Shown here: positions 17,746 through 24,665 of the stretch, piece after piece
How the letters are laid out: each line of letters starts with the position of its first letter
Numbering within the stretch: the first letter of the stretch is position 1
Assembly: GCF_028747205.1 (NCBI RefSeq)
Contig: NZ_CP112880.1
Location: 2,232,001-2,296,000, forward strand
Length of the DNA: 64,000 nt
Source of the DNA: Streptomyces sp. CA-278952
Lineage (GTDB): Bacteria > Actinomycetota > Actinomycetes > Streptomycetales > Streptomycetaceae
Direction: 5' to 3'
Notes under the pieces: generated by a model
Seen by the model: the letters and a program-made list of their open reading frames with translations, nothing else
What the model was told of the DNA's origin: nothing
Database searches by the model: none
Made by a program: the position numbers and the translations under genes

Positions 17746-17779
17746 CGGAATATTCCGCAGCGAAACAAACCGATAGGAT
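17746..17779 (+). promoter_or_regulatory. pyk: pyk promoter with CGGAATATTCCG palindrome
   Basis: A perfect 12-bp palindrome (17746-17757) sits where the -35 region would be, and a good -10, TAGGAT (17774-17779), ends 7 bases before the pyk ATG, so the mRNA would be leaderless. The palindrome may be an operator; no regulator is evident. Confidence 0.45.
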
Positions 17780-17786
17780 CCGCCTC

Positions 17787-19214
17787 ATGCGCCGTTCCAA
17801 AATCGTCTGCACCCTCGGTCCCGCCGTCGACTCCCATGAGCAGCTCGTCGCTCTGATCGAGGCCGGCATGAGCGTGGCCCGTTTCAACTTCAGTCACGGT
17901 ACCCACGAGGAACACCAAGGCCGTTACGACCGTGTCCGCAAGGCGGCCGCCGAGACCGGCCGCGCGGTGGGCGTGCTCGCCGACCTCCAGGGCCCGAAGA
18001 TCCGGCTGGCGAAGTTCGCCGAGGGCCCGGTCGAGCTGGTCCGCGGGGACGAGTTCACCATCACCTCCGAGGACGTCCCCGGCGACAAGTCGATCTGCGG
18101 CACGACCTACAAGGGTCTGCCCGGTGACGTCGTCAAGGGCGACCCGATCCTGATCAACGACGGCAACGTCGAGCTGAAGGTCGTCGCGGTCGAGGGCCCC
18201 CGGGTGAGGACCATCGTCATCGAGGGCGGTGTCATCTCCGACCACAAGGGCATCAACCTGCCCGGCGCGGCGGTCAACGTCCCCGCCCTGTCCGCGAAGG
18301 ACGTCGAGGACCTGCGCTTCGCGCTGCGGATGGGCTGCGACCTGGTCGCCCTCTCCTTCGTCCGGGACGCCGAGGACGTCAAGGACGTCCACAAGGTGAT
18401 GGACGAGGAGGGCCGCCGGGTCCCCGTCATCGCCAAGGTGGAGAAGCCGCAGGCCGTCGAGCACATGGAGGGCGTCGTCGCGGCGTTCGACGGTGTGATG
18501 GTGGCCCGCGGCGACCTGGCCGTCGAGTATCCGCTGGAGAAGGTCCCGATGGTGCAGAAGCGCCTGGTGGAGCTGTGCCGGCGCAACGCCAAGCCGGTGA
18601 TCGTGGCGACCCAGATGATGGAGTCGATGATCACCAACTCGCGACCGACCCGCGCCGAGGCGTCCGACGTCGCCAACGCGATCCTGGACGGCGCGGACGC
18701 GGTCATGCTCTCCGCCGAGTCCTCGGTGGGCGCGTACCCGATCGAGACGGTCAAGACGATGGCGAAGATCGTCGTCGCGGCGGAGGAGGAGCTGCTCTCC
18801 AAGGGCCTCCAGCCGCTGGTCCCGGGCAAGAAGCCCCGTACGCAGGGCGGTTCGGTGGCCCGCGCCGCCTGCGAGATCGCGGACTTCCTGGACGGCAAGG
18901 CCCTGGTCGCCTTCACCCAGTCCGGCGACACCGCCCGCCGCCTCTCCCGCTACCGCACGGCCCAGCCGATCCTGGCCTTCACCACGGACGAGGCCACCCG
19001 CAACCAGCTCGCCCTGAGCTGGGGCGTCGAGTCGCACGTCGTCCCGCACGCGGACAACACCGACGCGATGGTCGACCTGGTCGACGCGGAGCTGCTGAAG
19101 CTGAACCGCTACAACGACGGCGACACGATGATCATCACCGCCGGCTCGCCCCCCGGCGTCCCCGGCACCACCAACATGGTCCGGGTGCACCACCTGGGCG
19201 GCGAGCGGGCCTGA
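17787..19214 (+). CDS. pyk: Pyruvate kinase
   Basis: 475 aa, the normal size for the bacterial enzyme, which makes pyruvate and ATP from phosphoenolpyruvate. Motifs: RRSKIVCTLGPA, ARFNFSHG, PKIRLAKF, the K+/Mg2+ and catalytic strand PVIAKVEKPQAVEHM, MVARGDLAVEYP, and ATQMMESMITNSRPTRAE. The C-terminal effector domain runs from about residue 355 (ALVAFTQSGDTARRLSRYR). ATG at 17787 follows a -10 by only 7 bases. With pfkA, pta and ackA next door, the locus covers lower glycolysis and overflow to acetate. Confidence 0.97.
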   Translation: MRRSKIVCTLGPAVDSHEQLVALIEAGMSVARFNFSHGTHEEHQGRYDRVRKAAAETGRAVGVLADLQGPKIRLAKFAEGPVELVRGDEFTITSEDVPGDKSICGTTYKGLPGDVVKGDPILINDGNVELKVVAVEGPRVRTIVIEGGVISDHKGINLPGAAVNVPALSAKDVEDLRFALRMGCDLVALSFVRDAEDVKDVHKVMDEEGRRVPVIAKVEKPQAVEHMEGVVAAFDGVMVARGDLAVEYPLEKVPMVQKRLVELCRRNAKPVIVATQMMESMITNSRPTRAEASDVANAILDGADAVMLSAESSVGAYPIETVKTMAKIVVAAEEELLSKGLQPLVPGKKPRTQGGSVARAACEIADFLDGKALVAFTQSGDTARRLSRYRTAQPILAFTTDEATRNQLALSWGVESHVVPHADNTDAMVDLVDAELLKLNRYNDGDTMIITAGSPPGVPGTTNMVRVHHLGGERA

Positions 19215-19230
19215 CCCGCACCCCGCACCG

Positions 19231-19280
19231 ACAGGGCCGTGGGCCGTACTCCTGGCGAGGAGTACGGCCCACGGCCCTGT
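19231..19280. terminator. Strong terminator after pyk
   Basis: Perfect 23-bp inverted repeat (19231-19253 and 19258-19280) with a GGCG loop in the gap between convergent pyk and the next gene. It is symmetrical enough to act on both strands. Confidence 0.8.
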
Positions 19281-19316
19281 GCGGCTCCCGGACGGGATCG
19301 GGGGGGCGGGCGGCTG

Positions 19317-20651
19317 TCAGCCGTTGCCGCCGTCGAGGTAGTTCTTCAGCCCCGGAACGGTGAGCGTGCCGCCGAACTGGCCGGCCTGGACCACCTTCAC
19401 CTTGGTGAAGAAGGCGAAGGGCACGTTCAGCGGGGGCGGGGTCCGGGGGCTGAAGGTGATCGGGATGAGACCGAAGAGGTTGCCCTTCAGCTCCTCCGTG
19501 TACATCGTCACCTCGCCGTCGCGGATCGTCGACGTGGAACCGGGCCGCGACCTCACGTGGCCGGTCGTGCCCGCGGGGCCGACGGTCAGCTGGTGCAGGT
19601 CCTTGATGTCGATGGAGGCGGCGGTGAACTTGAGCACCTTCTTGATGCTGCCGTCCGCCTTCCTCACCTCGACGATGCCGTGGTAGTCCAGACCGTTGAG
19701 GGTGAGCAGCGTCGACTCCAGGACCCACGGGTCGGACGGGAGCAGCGGGATGCCGGGCTCCAGTTCGGCCGCGGCGAGCGCGTCCGGGTCGGGCTCGGGG
19801 CACGGGAAGCGGGGCTTGGCGCCGTCCGGTATCTCCTCGTCCTTCTTGGGGTCGAGTCCCTTGACGTCCTCGTCGAGTTCCTCGACGCCCTTGCCCGCTT
19901 TCCCGGCCGCCTCGCGGATGGCGTCGGCCGTCTTGTCGGACGCCTCCTTCGCCTTGTCCGCGGCGCTCCCGGCCAGGTCCTTCGCCGGCTCCTTCGCCGG
20001 GTCCTTCGTCGCGTCGGACGGCTCGTCGGAGGGCTTCGGGGCCTCGGTCGTGCGGCTCGGGGACGGACTCGCCGGCTTCTCGGTCCCGGCCTCGTCGTCC
20101 GGCCCGTCGAAGAGGTCCTTGAGCGCGTCGCCGACGCCGAGCGGGTCGAGCGGGTTCTTCGACTGCGTGGGCGTCGGCGTCGCGGAGGGCGCCTCGGCGG
20201 GCGTCTCCCCGGCGGACCGCGCCGACTTGGCCGCGTCCGCGTCGGGCTTCGTCCCGTCGGCGGAACCGCCGGCCGAGGGCGTGGGCGTGGGCATGGCGGT
20301 GGCGTCGTCGCCGGGCTTCGCGTCCTCGCCGGCCCCGTCCTTCGCCGTGGCCGACGGGGACGGGGTGGCCTCCGGCGACTCGGACTCGCTCGGCTCGTCG
20401 GACCGGGTGACGCACGGTCCGGGCGCGAACGGGATGTCGGCGCGGTCGTCGGCCAGGGCCAGCCTGGGCGTCAGCCCCATGCCCACGAAGACCGCCGTCG
20501 GCATCGCGGCGAGCGCCAGGGCCTTCTTGCCGCTGGGCAGGTGGAGCTTGGTCAGCAGCGACTTCCTGGGGGCCGCGTGACGGGGGCCCCTGCGCTCGCG
20601 GAGGTCGTCGCGGGGGTGGGCGTTCAGCTGCTGTCCGTCGTCACCCCGCAC
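19317..20651 (-). CDS. Exported/anchored protein with long acidic linker, unknown function (third gene of the DUF6230 operon)
   Basis: 444 aa from a GTG at 20651 with GGGAGG 6 bases upstream; the start overlaps the preceding stop by 11 bp. Residues 1-40 are basic; a hydrophobic segment (ALALAAMPTAVFVGMGLTP) ends at LALADD, which looks like a signal peptide or anchor. Residues about 75-255 are a low-complexity Ser/Glu/Pro/Thr/Lys/Asp linker (e.g. DPAKEPAKDLAGSAADKAKE). The last 180 residues form a compact beta-rich domain (LNGLDYHGIVEV, DIKDLHQLTVG, KGNLFGLIPITFSPRTPPP, TLTVPGLKNYLDGGNG). The sole pre-domain Cys pair is CVT near residue 80 and CPEP near 265. I do not recognise a function; the C-terminal domain seems related to proteins encoded beside DUF6230 genes. 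Confidence 0.75.
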   Translation of the reverse strand: MRGDDGQQLNAHPRDDLRERRGPRHAAPRKSLLTKLHLPSGKKALALAAMPTAVFVGMGLTPRLALADDRADIPFAPGPCVTRSDEPSESESPEATPSPSATAKDGAGEDAKPGDDATAMPTPTPSAGGSADGTKPDADAAKSARSAGETPAEAPSATPTPTQSKNPLDPLGVGDALKDLFDGPDDEAGTEKPASPSPSRTTEAPKPSDEPSDATKDPAKEPAKDLAGSAADKAKEASDKTADAIREAAGKAGKGVEELDEDVKGLDPKKDEEIPDGAKPRFPCPEPDPDALAAAELEPGIPLLPSDPWVLESTLLTLNGLDYHGIVEVRKADGSIKKVLKFTAASIDIKDLHQLTVGPAGTTGHVRSRPGSTSTIRDGEVTMYTEELKGNLFGLIPITFSPRTPPPLNVPFAFFTKVKVVQAGQFGGTLTVPGLKNYLDGGNG

Positions 20652-21192
20652 GGTTCCTCCCGCCGTCGCCGTCGACTGCCAGTTCGTACCCGGCGCCCTG
20701 CTGCTGCGGCACGGTCGCGGCGGTGGCGTGCGACTCCCCCGCGGAGCGCTCCACGTCGCGGTGCTCGGCGAGCGGGGTCCCTTCGGCGTCCTCCGGCTTG
20801 CCGGGGGCCCAGGAAATGGACATGGCTCCGCCGACGAGGGCGAGGGCGAATCCGATGACGAAGCCGCCGATGTTGGCGACGGGGATGGAGATCAGCGCGA
20901 GCAGGATGGCCGCGACACCGGCGAAGACCCGCACGATGCTGTGGTACCACATCGTCAGGCCGAGCGTGATCAGCAGGACCCCGATGATCAGGGACCCGGC
21001 GCCGGCCGTGGTGGACATGGCCAGCGTCATGTTGCCGAGCGTCATGCTGGCGTACGGAAAGTAGGCGATGGGGATCCCGCCGGCCATGGTGAACAGTCCG
21101 GCCCAGAACGGCCGGTGACCCCGCCAGGCGCGGAAGCGTCGCCGAACGACGCGGATGTAGTGCTCGTTCTGCCCTGTGGACTCGGGGCTCAT
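20641..21192 (-). CDS. DUF6114-type integral membrane protein
   Basis: 183 aa from the ATG at 21192 (GGGAG upstream). A short basic N-terminus (RRRFRAWRGHRPFW) precedes four predicted membrane helices: AGLFTMAGGIPIAYFPY, a Thr/Ala-rich second helix, GVLLITLGLTMWYH and the long pair VFAGVAAILLALISIPVANI / GFVIGFALALVGGAMSISW. A polar C-terminal tail of about 55 residues follows. The RRxRxWRGxRPFWAG start is, as I recall, the signature of DUF6114. It is the middle gene of a three-gene minus-strand operon: 96 bp after the DUF6230 gene and overlapping the next gene by 11 bp. It probably forms a membrane base for its two exported neighbours; this is inference from arrangement only. Confidence 0.8.
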   Translation of the reverse strand: MSPESTGQNEHYIRVVRRRFRAWRGHRPFWAGLFTMAGGIPIAYFPYASMTLGNMTLAMSTTAGAGSLIIGVLLITLGLTMWYHSIVRVFAGVAAILLALISIPVANIGGFVIGFALALVGGAMSISWAPGKPEDAEGTPLAEHRDVERSAGESHATAATVPQQQGAGYELAVDGDGGRNRAG

Positions 21193-21288
21193 GGAAAACA
21201 GCTCCCTGGAACCGGTACTGCCGTGAGATGGGGAGAGTGGGTGACCGGAAGTCCCGGAAGGGACGTTCCGGTCACCCTGGCCGGAGTG

Positions 21289-21942
21289 CTAGAAGCACTC
21301 CTTGACGCCCGTGTGCAGCTTCAGCTTCAGGTCGCTGAGCTTGAAGGTTCCGGCGGTGGTCGCCCACGCCGTCTGCTTCACCTTGGTCAGGATGGCCCGG
21401 TCGGCACGCTGCGCGAAGCCCGCCTTGCTGGCCTTGGTGCCGGGCTGGATGCCTATCCCGTTCGGCCGGTCCTTCTTCTTCAGCGAACCGGCCGCGACAC
21501 CGATGTCGATGTTCTGGAAGTCGGCGTCGGCGTCCAGCTGCGCGACGTCCAGGTAGAGGTTGGTGGCCTCGACCGGACGGTCCGGGTCGGTGCCCGCCGT
21601 CAGCTCAAGACTGACGCTCTTGCCGATGAAGGGGACCTCCGGCGTGACCACCGACTGGCACATGTTGGTGATCGTGGCCCTGCTGAAGCCCGACACCGCG
21701 ACCGGGTGCGCGGCCTTGTTGCCCTTGAGGTCCTTGCCGACCGCGACACTGCCGTACTGGACGAAGTCGTGGCCGTCCAGCCTGTCGGTGCTGACCTTGA
21801 AACTCTGCCCGGACACACTGAACGACGCGGCGAGCGCGCCCTGTGCGAGGCCGACGCCCACCGCCGCCGTGGCGACGACGCTCGGCACCATGACCAGAGC
21901 GAACCGCTTCCATCTCGTCCCACCGCGAACCTGGGAACTCAT
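21289..21942 (-). CDS. DUF6230-type exported protein
   Basis: 217 aa from the ATG at 21942, which has AAGGAG 6 bases upstream. GGTRWKRFALVMVPSVVATA, then ALAASFSVSG, gives a signal peptide with Ala-X-Ala cleavage. The mature part is beta-rich with SGQSFKVSTDRLDGHDFVQY and repeated references to lipid-binding-like hydrophobic strands; two Cys (MCQSVV near residue 95 and KECF at the very end) may pair. I recognise the family as DUF6230, which in Streptomyces is almost always encoded next to DUF6114; no function is established to my knowledge. It is the first gene of the operon. Its 5' region (21943-22460) holds two TTACT/AGTAA palindromes. Confidence 0.8.
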   Translation of the reverse strand: MSSQVRGGTRWKRFALVMVPSVVATAAVGVGLAQGALAASFSVSGQSFKVSTDRLDGHDFVQYGSVAVGKDLKGNKAAHPVAVSGFSRATITNMCQSVVTPEVPFIGKSVSLELTAGTDPDRPVEATNLYLDVAQLDADADFQNIDIGVAAGSLKKKDRPNGIGIQPGTKASKAGFAQRADRAILTKVKQTAWATTAGTFKLSDLKLKLHTGVKECF

Positions 21943-22295
21943 ACTTGCTCCTTCTTCTCGGACGTACATCTCCGGTCCGGGCGTCGTGCCCGTCCTGGGA
22001 TGGGAGAAGTGCTACGTCCTCGGGAAGGAGAGCGCCCGCACTCGGAGACGTGTCCCGCATCCGATCCACCGGCGTTCACCCCCGAGCGACAACCACTGGC
22101 CGCGCTGTCCGCGCGGCCGGTCGGACAGGCCCCGCCCGTGGGCGGGAACCCCCCTGTCCGAGGTCGGCGCCACTGCCGCCGACCACTCGGTGGGGACCCA
22201 ACAGACCCTCGGGCACCGGCTGGAGACCGGGCTGAAGGTAAGGGACCGAGCGTGGCCGATCGTGGTGCATTCACGGCCGTGACACAAGAGGGATC

Positions 22296-22458
22296 GTTAC
22301 TGGCTAGTAACGGCTCGATAACCACAGGACGACAGGGCGGCATCACACGGCGACACAGGGTGGCACGAAAGGGACATCCGAATGGCGGGAAACTTCATGG
22401 AAACCGGACAGAATCACCGACCCGCCTTACTGCGAGTAACAGCTTGCATCTTTGTCAA
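22296..22458 (-). promoter_or_regulatory. DUF6230 operon promoter region with two TTACT-N-AGTAA palindromes
   Basis: Palindrome A is GTTACT-GGCT-AGTAAC (22296-22311). Palindrome B is TTACT-GCG-AGTAA (22427-22439). A perfect minus-strand -35, TTGACA (22453-22458), lies 13 bases upstream of palindrome B, so B covers the expected -10. The two sites are 131 bp apart, which would allow looping or two promoters. The architecture suggests a TetR-type repressor. The 665-bp gap 21943-22607 holds no credible gene. Confidence 0.45.
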
Positions 22459-22511
22459 GATTTGGTAAAGCGAGGGCTTCTCGCGTCCCTCTTTGGCGTC
22501 AGGACGGCAAA

Positions 22512-22544
22512 ACGGCCGCGCCGCCCGGCGGGCGGTGCGGCCGT
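22512..22544 (-). terminator. Intrinsic terminator of the thioredoxin gene
   Basis: 14-bp arms with one G-T pair (22512-22525, 22531-22544), and on the minus strand the stem is followed by TTTT. It lies 64 bases after the thioredoxin stop. Confidence 0.65.
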
Positions 22545-22607
22545 CTTGTCACATCGGCACAATCGGGTGCGTCCGGAGCGGACCTGGTGTAAACGGAAGA
22601 CCCGGGC

Positions 22608-23579
22608 TCAGAACAGGACGCGGGCCAGCGCGGTGCGCGCGGCGGTGACCCTGGGGTCCTCCGGACCGATCACCTCGAACAGCTCCAGGAGCCGCAGCCG
22701 GGCGGCGTCGCGGTCGTCGCCCGCGGTGCGGCGGACGGCCTCGACGAGCCGACCGAAGGCGTCCTCCACGTGTCCGCCGACCAGGTCGAGATCGGCGGCG
22801 GCGAGCTGGGCGTCGACATCGTCCGGACTGTCCGCGGCTTCCTTGCGCACCGCCTGCGGGTCCAGGCCCTGGACGCGGCCGAGCAGCTCCGCCTGGGCCA
22901 GGCCCAGCTTGGCCTCCGGGTTGCCCGGGTCGTCCGCGAGGACGTTCTCGTACGCCTGGACCGCGCCGCCGAAGTCATTGGCGTCGAGGGCGGACGCGGC
23001 GGCCTCCAGCACGGCGTCGTACGGGCCGGCCGGCGCCTCGGCCGGGACCGTGTCCGCCGGGGCGGCGTCCGGGTCGACGGCGATGCCGGTCAGCCCGAAG
23101 CGCTCCTCGCCGACCTGGATCAGCTGGTCCAGCGTCTCGCGGATCTGGGCCTCGGGGGCCGCGCCCTGGAAGAGCGGGAGGGCCTGCCCGGCGACGACGG
23201 CGAAGACCGCCGGGATGCCCTGGATGCCGAATTGCTGCATCAGCATCTGGTTCGCGTCGACATCGACCTTGGCCAGCAGGAAGCGGCCGTTGTACTCGAC
23301 GGCCAGGCGCTCCAGCAGGGGGCCCAGCTGCTTGCACGGCTCGCACCACTCGGCCCAGAAGTCGATGACGACGGGGACTTCGGCGGAGCGCTGGAGGACA
23401 TCGCGCTCAAAACCGGCTTCATCGACGTCGATCACCAGGGCGGTGGGCGCGACGGCGCCGGCGCCCCCGGTACGGGCGGCCTCCGCGCGGGCCTGCTCCG
23501 CCTTGGCCTTGGCCTCTCCGGCCGCCTTGACAGCGGCGAGGTCGACAACGCCGCTCATGGACATGTTCCTAGGCTGCAT
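22608..23579 (-). CDS. CnoX/YbbN-like thioredoxin with C-terminal TPR region
   Basis: 323 aa from the ATG at 23579, chosen because GGAGG lies about 9 bases upstream; ATGs 15 and 21 bases inside are alternatives. Residues about 55-165 are a thioredoxin fold with a complete redox motif DFWAEWCEPCKQLGP and the cis-Pro motif GIPAVFAVV. Residues about 205-320 are helical repeats (NDFGGAVQAYENVLADDPGN, EAKLGLAQAELLG) resembling the TPR-like half of E. coli YbbN/CnoX, a chaperone-redox protein working with GroEL and DnaK. Unlike the E. coli protein, the active CxxC is present (CEPC). It is divergent from a TetR gene across 450 bp. Cytoplasmic; no signal peptide. Confidence 0.88.
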   Translation of the reverse strand: MQPRNMSMSGVVDLAAVKAAGEAKAKAEQARAEAARTGGAGAVAPTALVIDVDEAGFERDVLQRSAEVPVVIDFWAEWCEPCKQLGPLLERLAVEYNGRFLLAKVDVDANQMLMQQFGIQGIPAVFAVVAGQALPLFQGAAPEAQIRETLDQLIQVGEERFGLTGIAVDPDAAPADTVPAEAPAGPYDAVLEAAASALDANDFGGAVQAYENVLADDPGNPEAKLGLAQAELLGRVQGLDPQAVRKEAADSPDDVDAQLAAADLDLVGGHVEDAFGRLVEAVRRTAGDDRDAARLRLLELFEVIGPEDPRVTAARTALARVLF

Positions 23580-23910
23580 GCGTACATCCTCCCCCCTGAG
23601 CGCACCGTTCCGGAAAGCGAGTGCGAAAAACCGGACCGGCCCGGGCGCCCCCACCGGTGTGCGGGGGCGGACGGGCCGACGCGGCCCCGGCCCCCGAAGC
23701 GCCCGTAGGGCCCCGAGGAACCGGTCGGGCCCCTGAAAGACCCTGGCTGGAACTGACCGGACCCCGAAGGGCCCGGGTGGACCTTCCGGATCCCCATCCG
23801 GCCGGTCCGTGCGGCTCCGGGTCCCCACCCGGCGCCTGGGGTCCCCGTGGGGGCCCCGGTGGCTGTCGCTCGTTCGTTCCGTGGCGCAGGGGGCGATGCG
23901 GCTGCCTTCC

Positions 23911-23933
23911 TTACGCTACGACCCGTAGCGTAA
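23911..23933. promoter_or_regulatory. TetR-type operator TTACGCTACG-N3-CGTAGCGTAA
   Basis: Perfect 10-bp inverted repeat with a 3-base spacer, between divergent thioredoxin and tetR genes. Size and symmetry fit binding of a TetR dimer, most simply the adjacent regulator. It is AT-richer than its surroundings. Confidence 0.6.
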
Positions 23934-24006
23934 CTGCCGATCACCCCGCCCGGACAGGTGCTCCCGGTGATCTGTCTCACGGGCACCGGAGCACAACCGT
24001 CTCCCC

Positions 24007-24022
24007 TACCGGCCGGTATGGT
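24007..24022 (+). promoter_or_regulatory. tetR promoter: palindrome TACCGGCCGGTA overlapping TATGGT
   Basis: A 12-bp perfect palindrome (24007-24018) overlaps the -10 hexamer TATGGT (24017-24022), which ends 9 bases before the tetR ATG. The transcript would be almost leaderless, and a dimer bound here would block it. Confidence 0.4.
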
Positions 24023-24031
24023 CGCCGCATC

Positions 24032-24658
24032 ATGAACGACAGCGACCCCCGAGCCACCCGAACAGGACGTCCGCGGAGCACCGCGGCCGATGCCGCGATC
24101 CTCGAAGCGACGCGGGCGTCCCTGGTCGATCTCGGCTGGTCGAAGCTGACGATGGGCGATGTGGCGACCCGGGCCGGCGTCGCCAAGACGACCCTCTACC
24201 GGCGCTGGGCGGGCAAGAACGAGCTGGTCGTGGACGCGGTCGCCGTCCTCTTCGACGAGCTGGAGCTGCCCGACCGGGGCAGCCTGGCCGCCGACGTCCA
24301 GGGCGTCGTGCTTCAGTTCGCCGCCCTGCTGGAGCGGCCGGAGGCCCGTACGGCGCTGATGGCGGTGGTCGCCGAGTCCACCCGTGACGACTCGTTGCGC
24401 CTGAGGATCCGCTCGGCGATCGTGGACCGGCAGAAGCGGCTGGTGCTGCTGGGCCGGGAACGCGCCCAGGCCCGCGGCGAGCTGCGGTACGAGGACGACT
24501 CCTCGACCGCCGCCCGCAACGCGGACCTGATCTTCGACGTGATCGCCGGAGCCGTGGTGCACCGCACTCTGGTGAGTGCGGAGCCGGTGGACTCCGCGTG
24601 GGCGAGCGGCTTCACCTCGCTGCTCCTGCTGGGGCTGGCGGGCGCGCAGGCCGGATAG
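24032..24658 (+). CDS. TetR family transcriptional regulator
   Basis: 208 aa from the ATG at 24032. The N-terminal TetR DNA-binding domain is clear: AILEATRASLVDLGWSKLTM, then VATRAGVAKTTLYRRWAGKN (about residues 20-70). The rest is an all-helical ligand/dimer domain with DRQKRLVLLGRERAQARGEL; the ligand is unknown. It is divergent from the thioredoxin gene with an operator-like palindrome at 23911-23933 between them, and it stops 7 bp before the convergent icmA stop. Confidence 0.9.
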   Translation: MNDSDPRATRTGRPRSTAADAAILEATRASLVDLGWSKLTMGDVATRAGVAKTTLYRRWAGKNELVVDAVAVLFDELELPDRGSLAADVQGVVLQFAALLERPEARTALMAVVAESTRDDSLRLRIRSAIVDRQKRLVLLGRERAQARGELRYEDDSSTAARNADLIFDVIAGAVVHRTLVSAEPVDSAWASGFTSLLLLGLAGAQAG

Positions 24659-24665
24659 CGGGGCT

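Noticed and set aside
22012..22287. Small minus-strand frame upstream of the DUF6230 gene
   Set aside because: Arg/Ser/Pro/Cys-rich, no ribosome site, located in a region carrying promoter-like elements.
20728..23736. A 1002-codon plus-strand open frame
   Set aside because: Crosses antisense to four genes and an intergenic region; composition is that of frame-shadow sequence.
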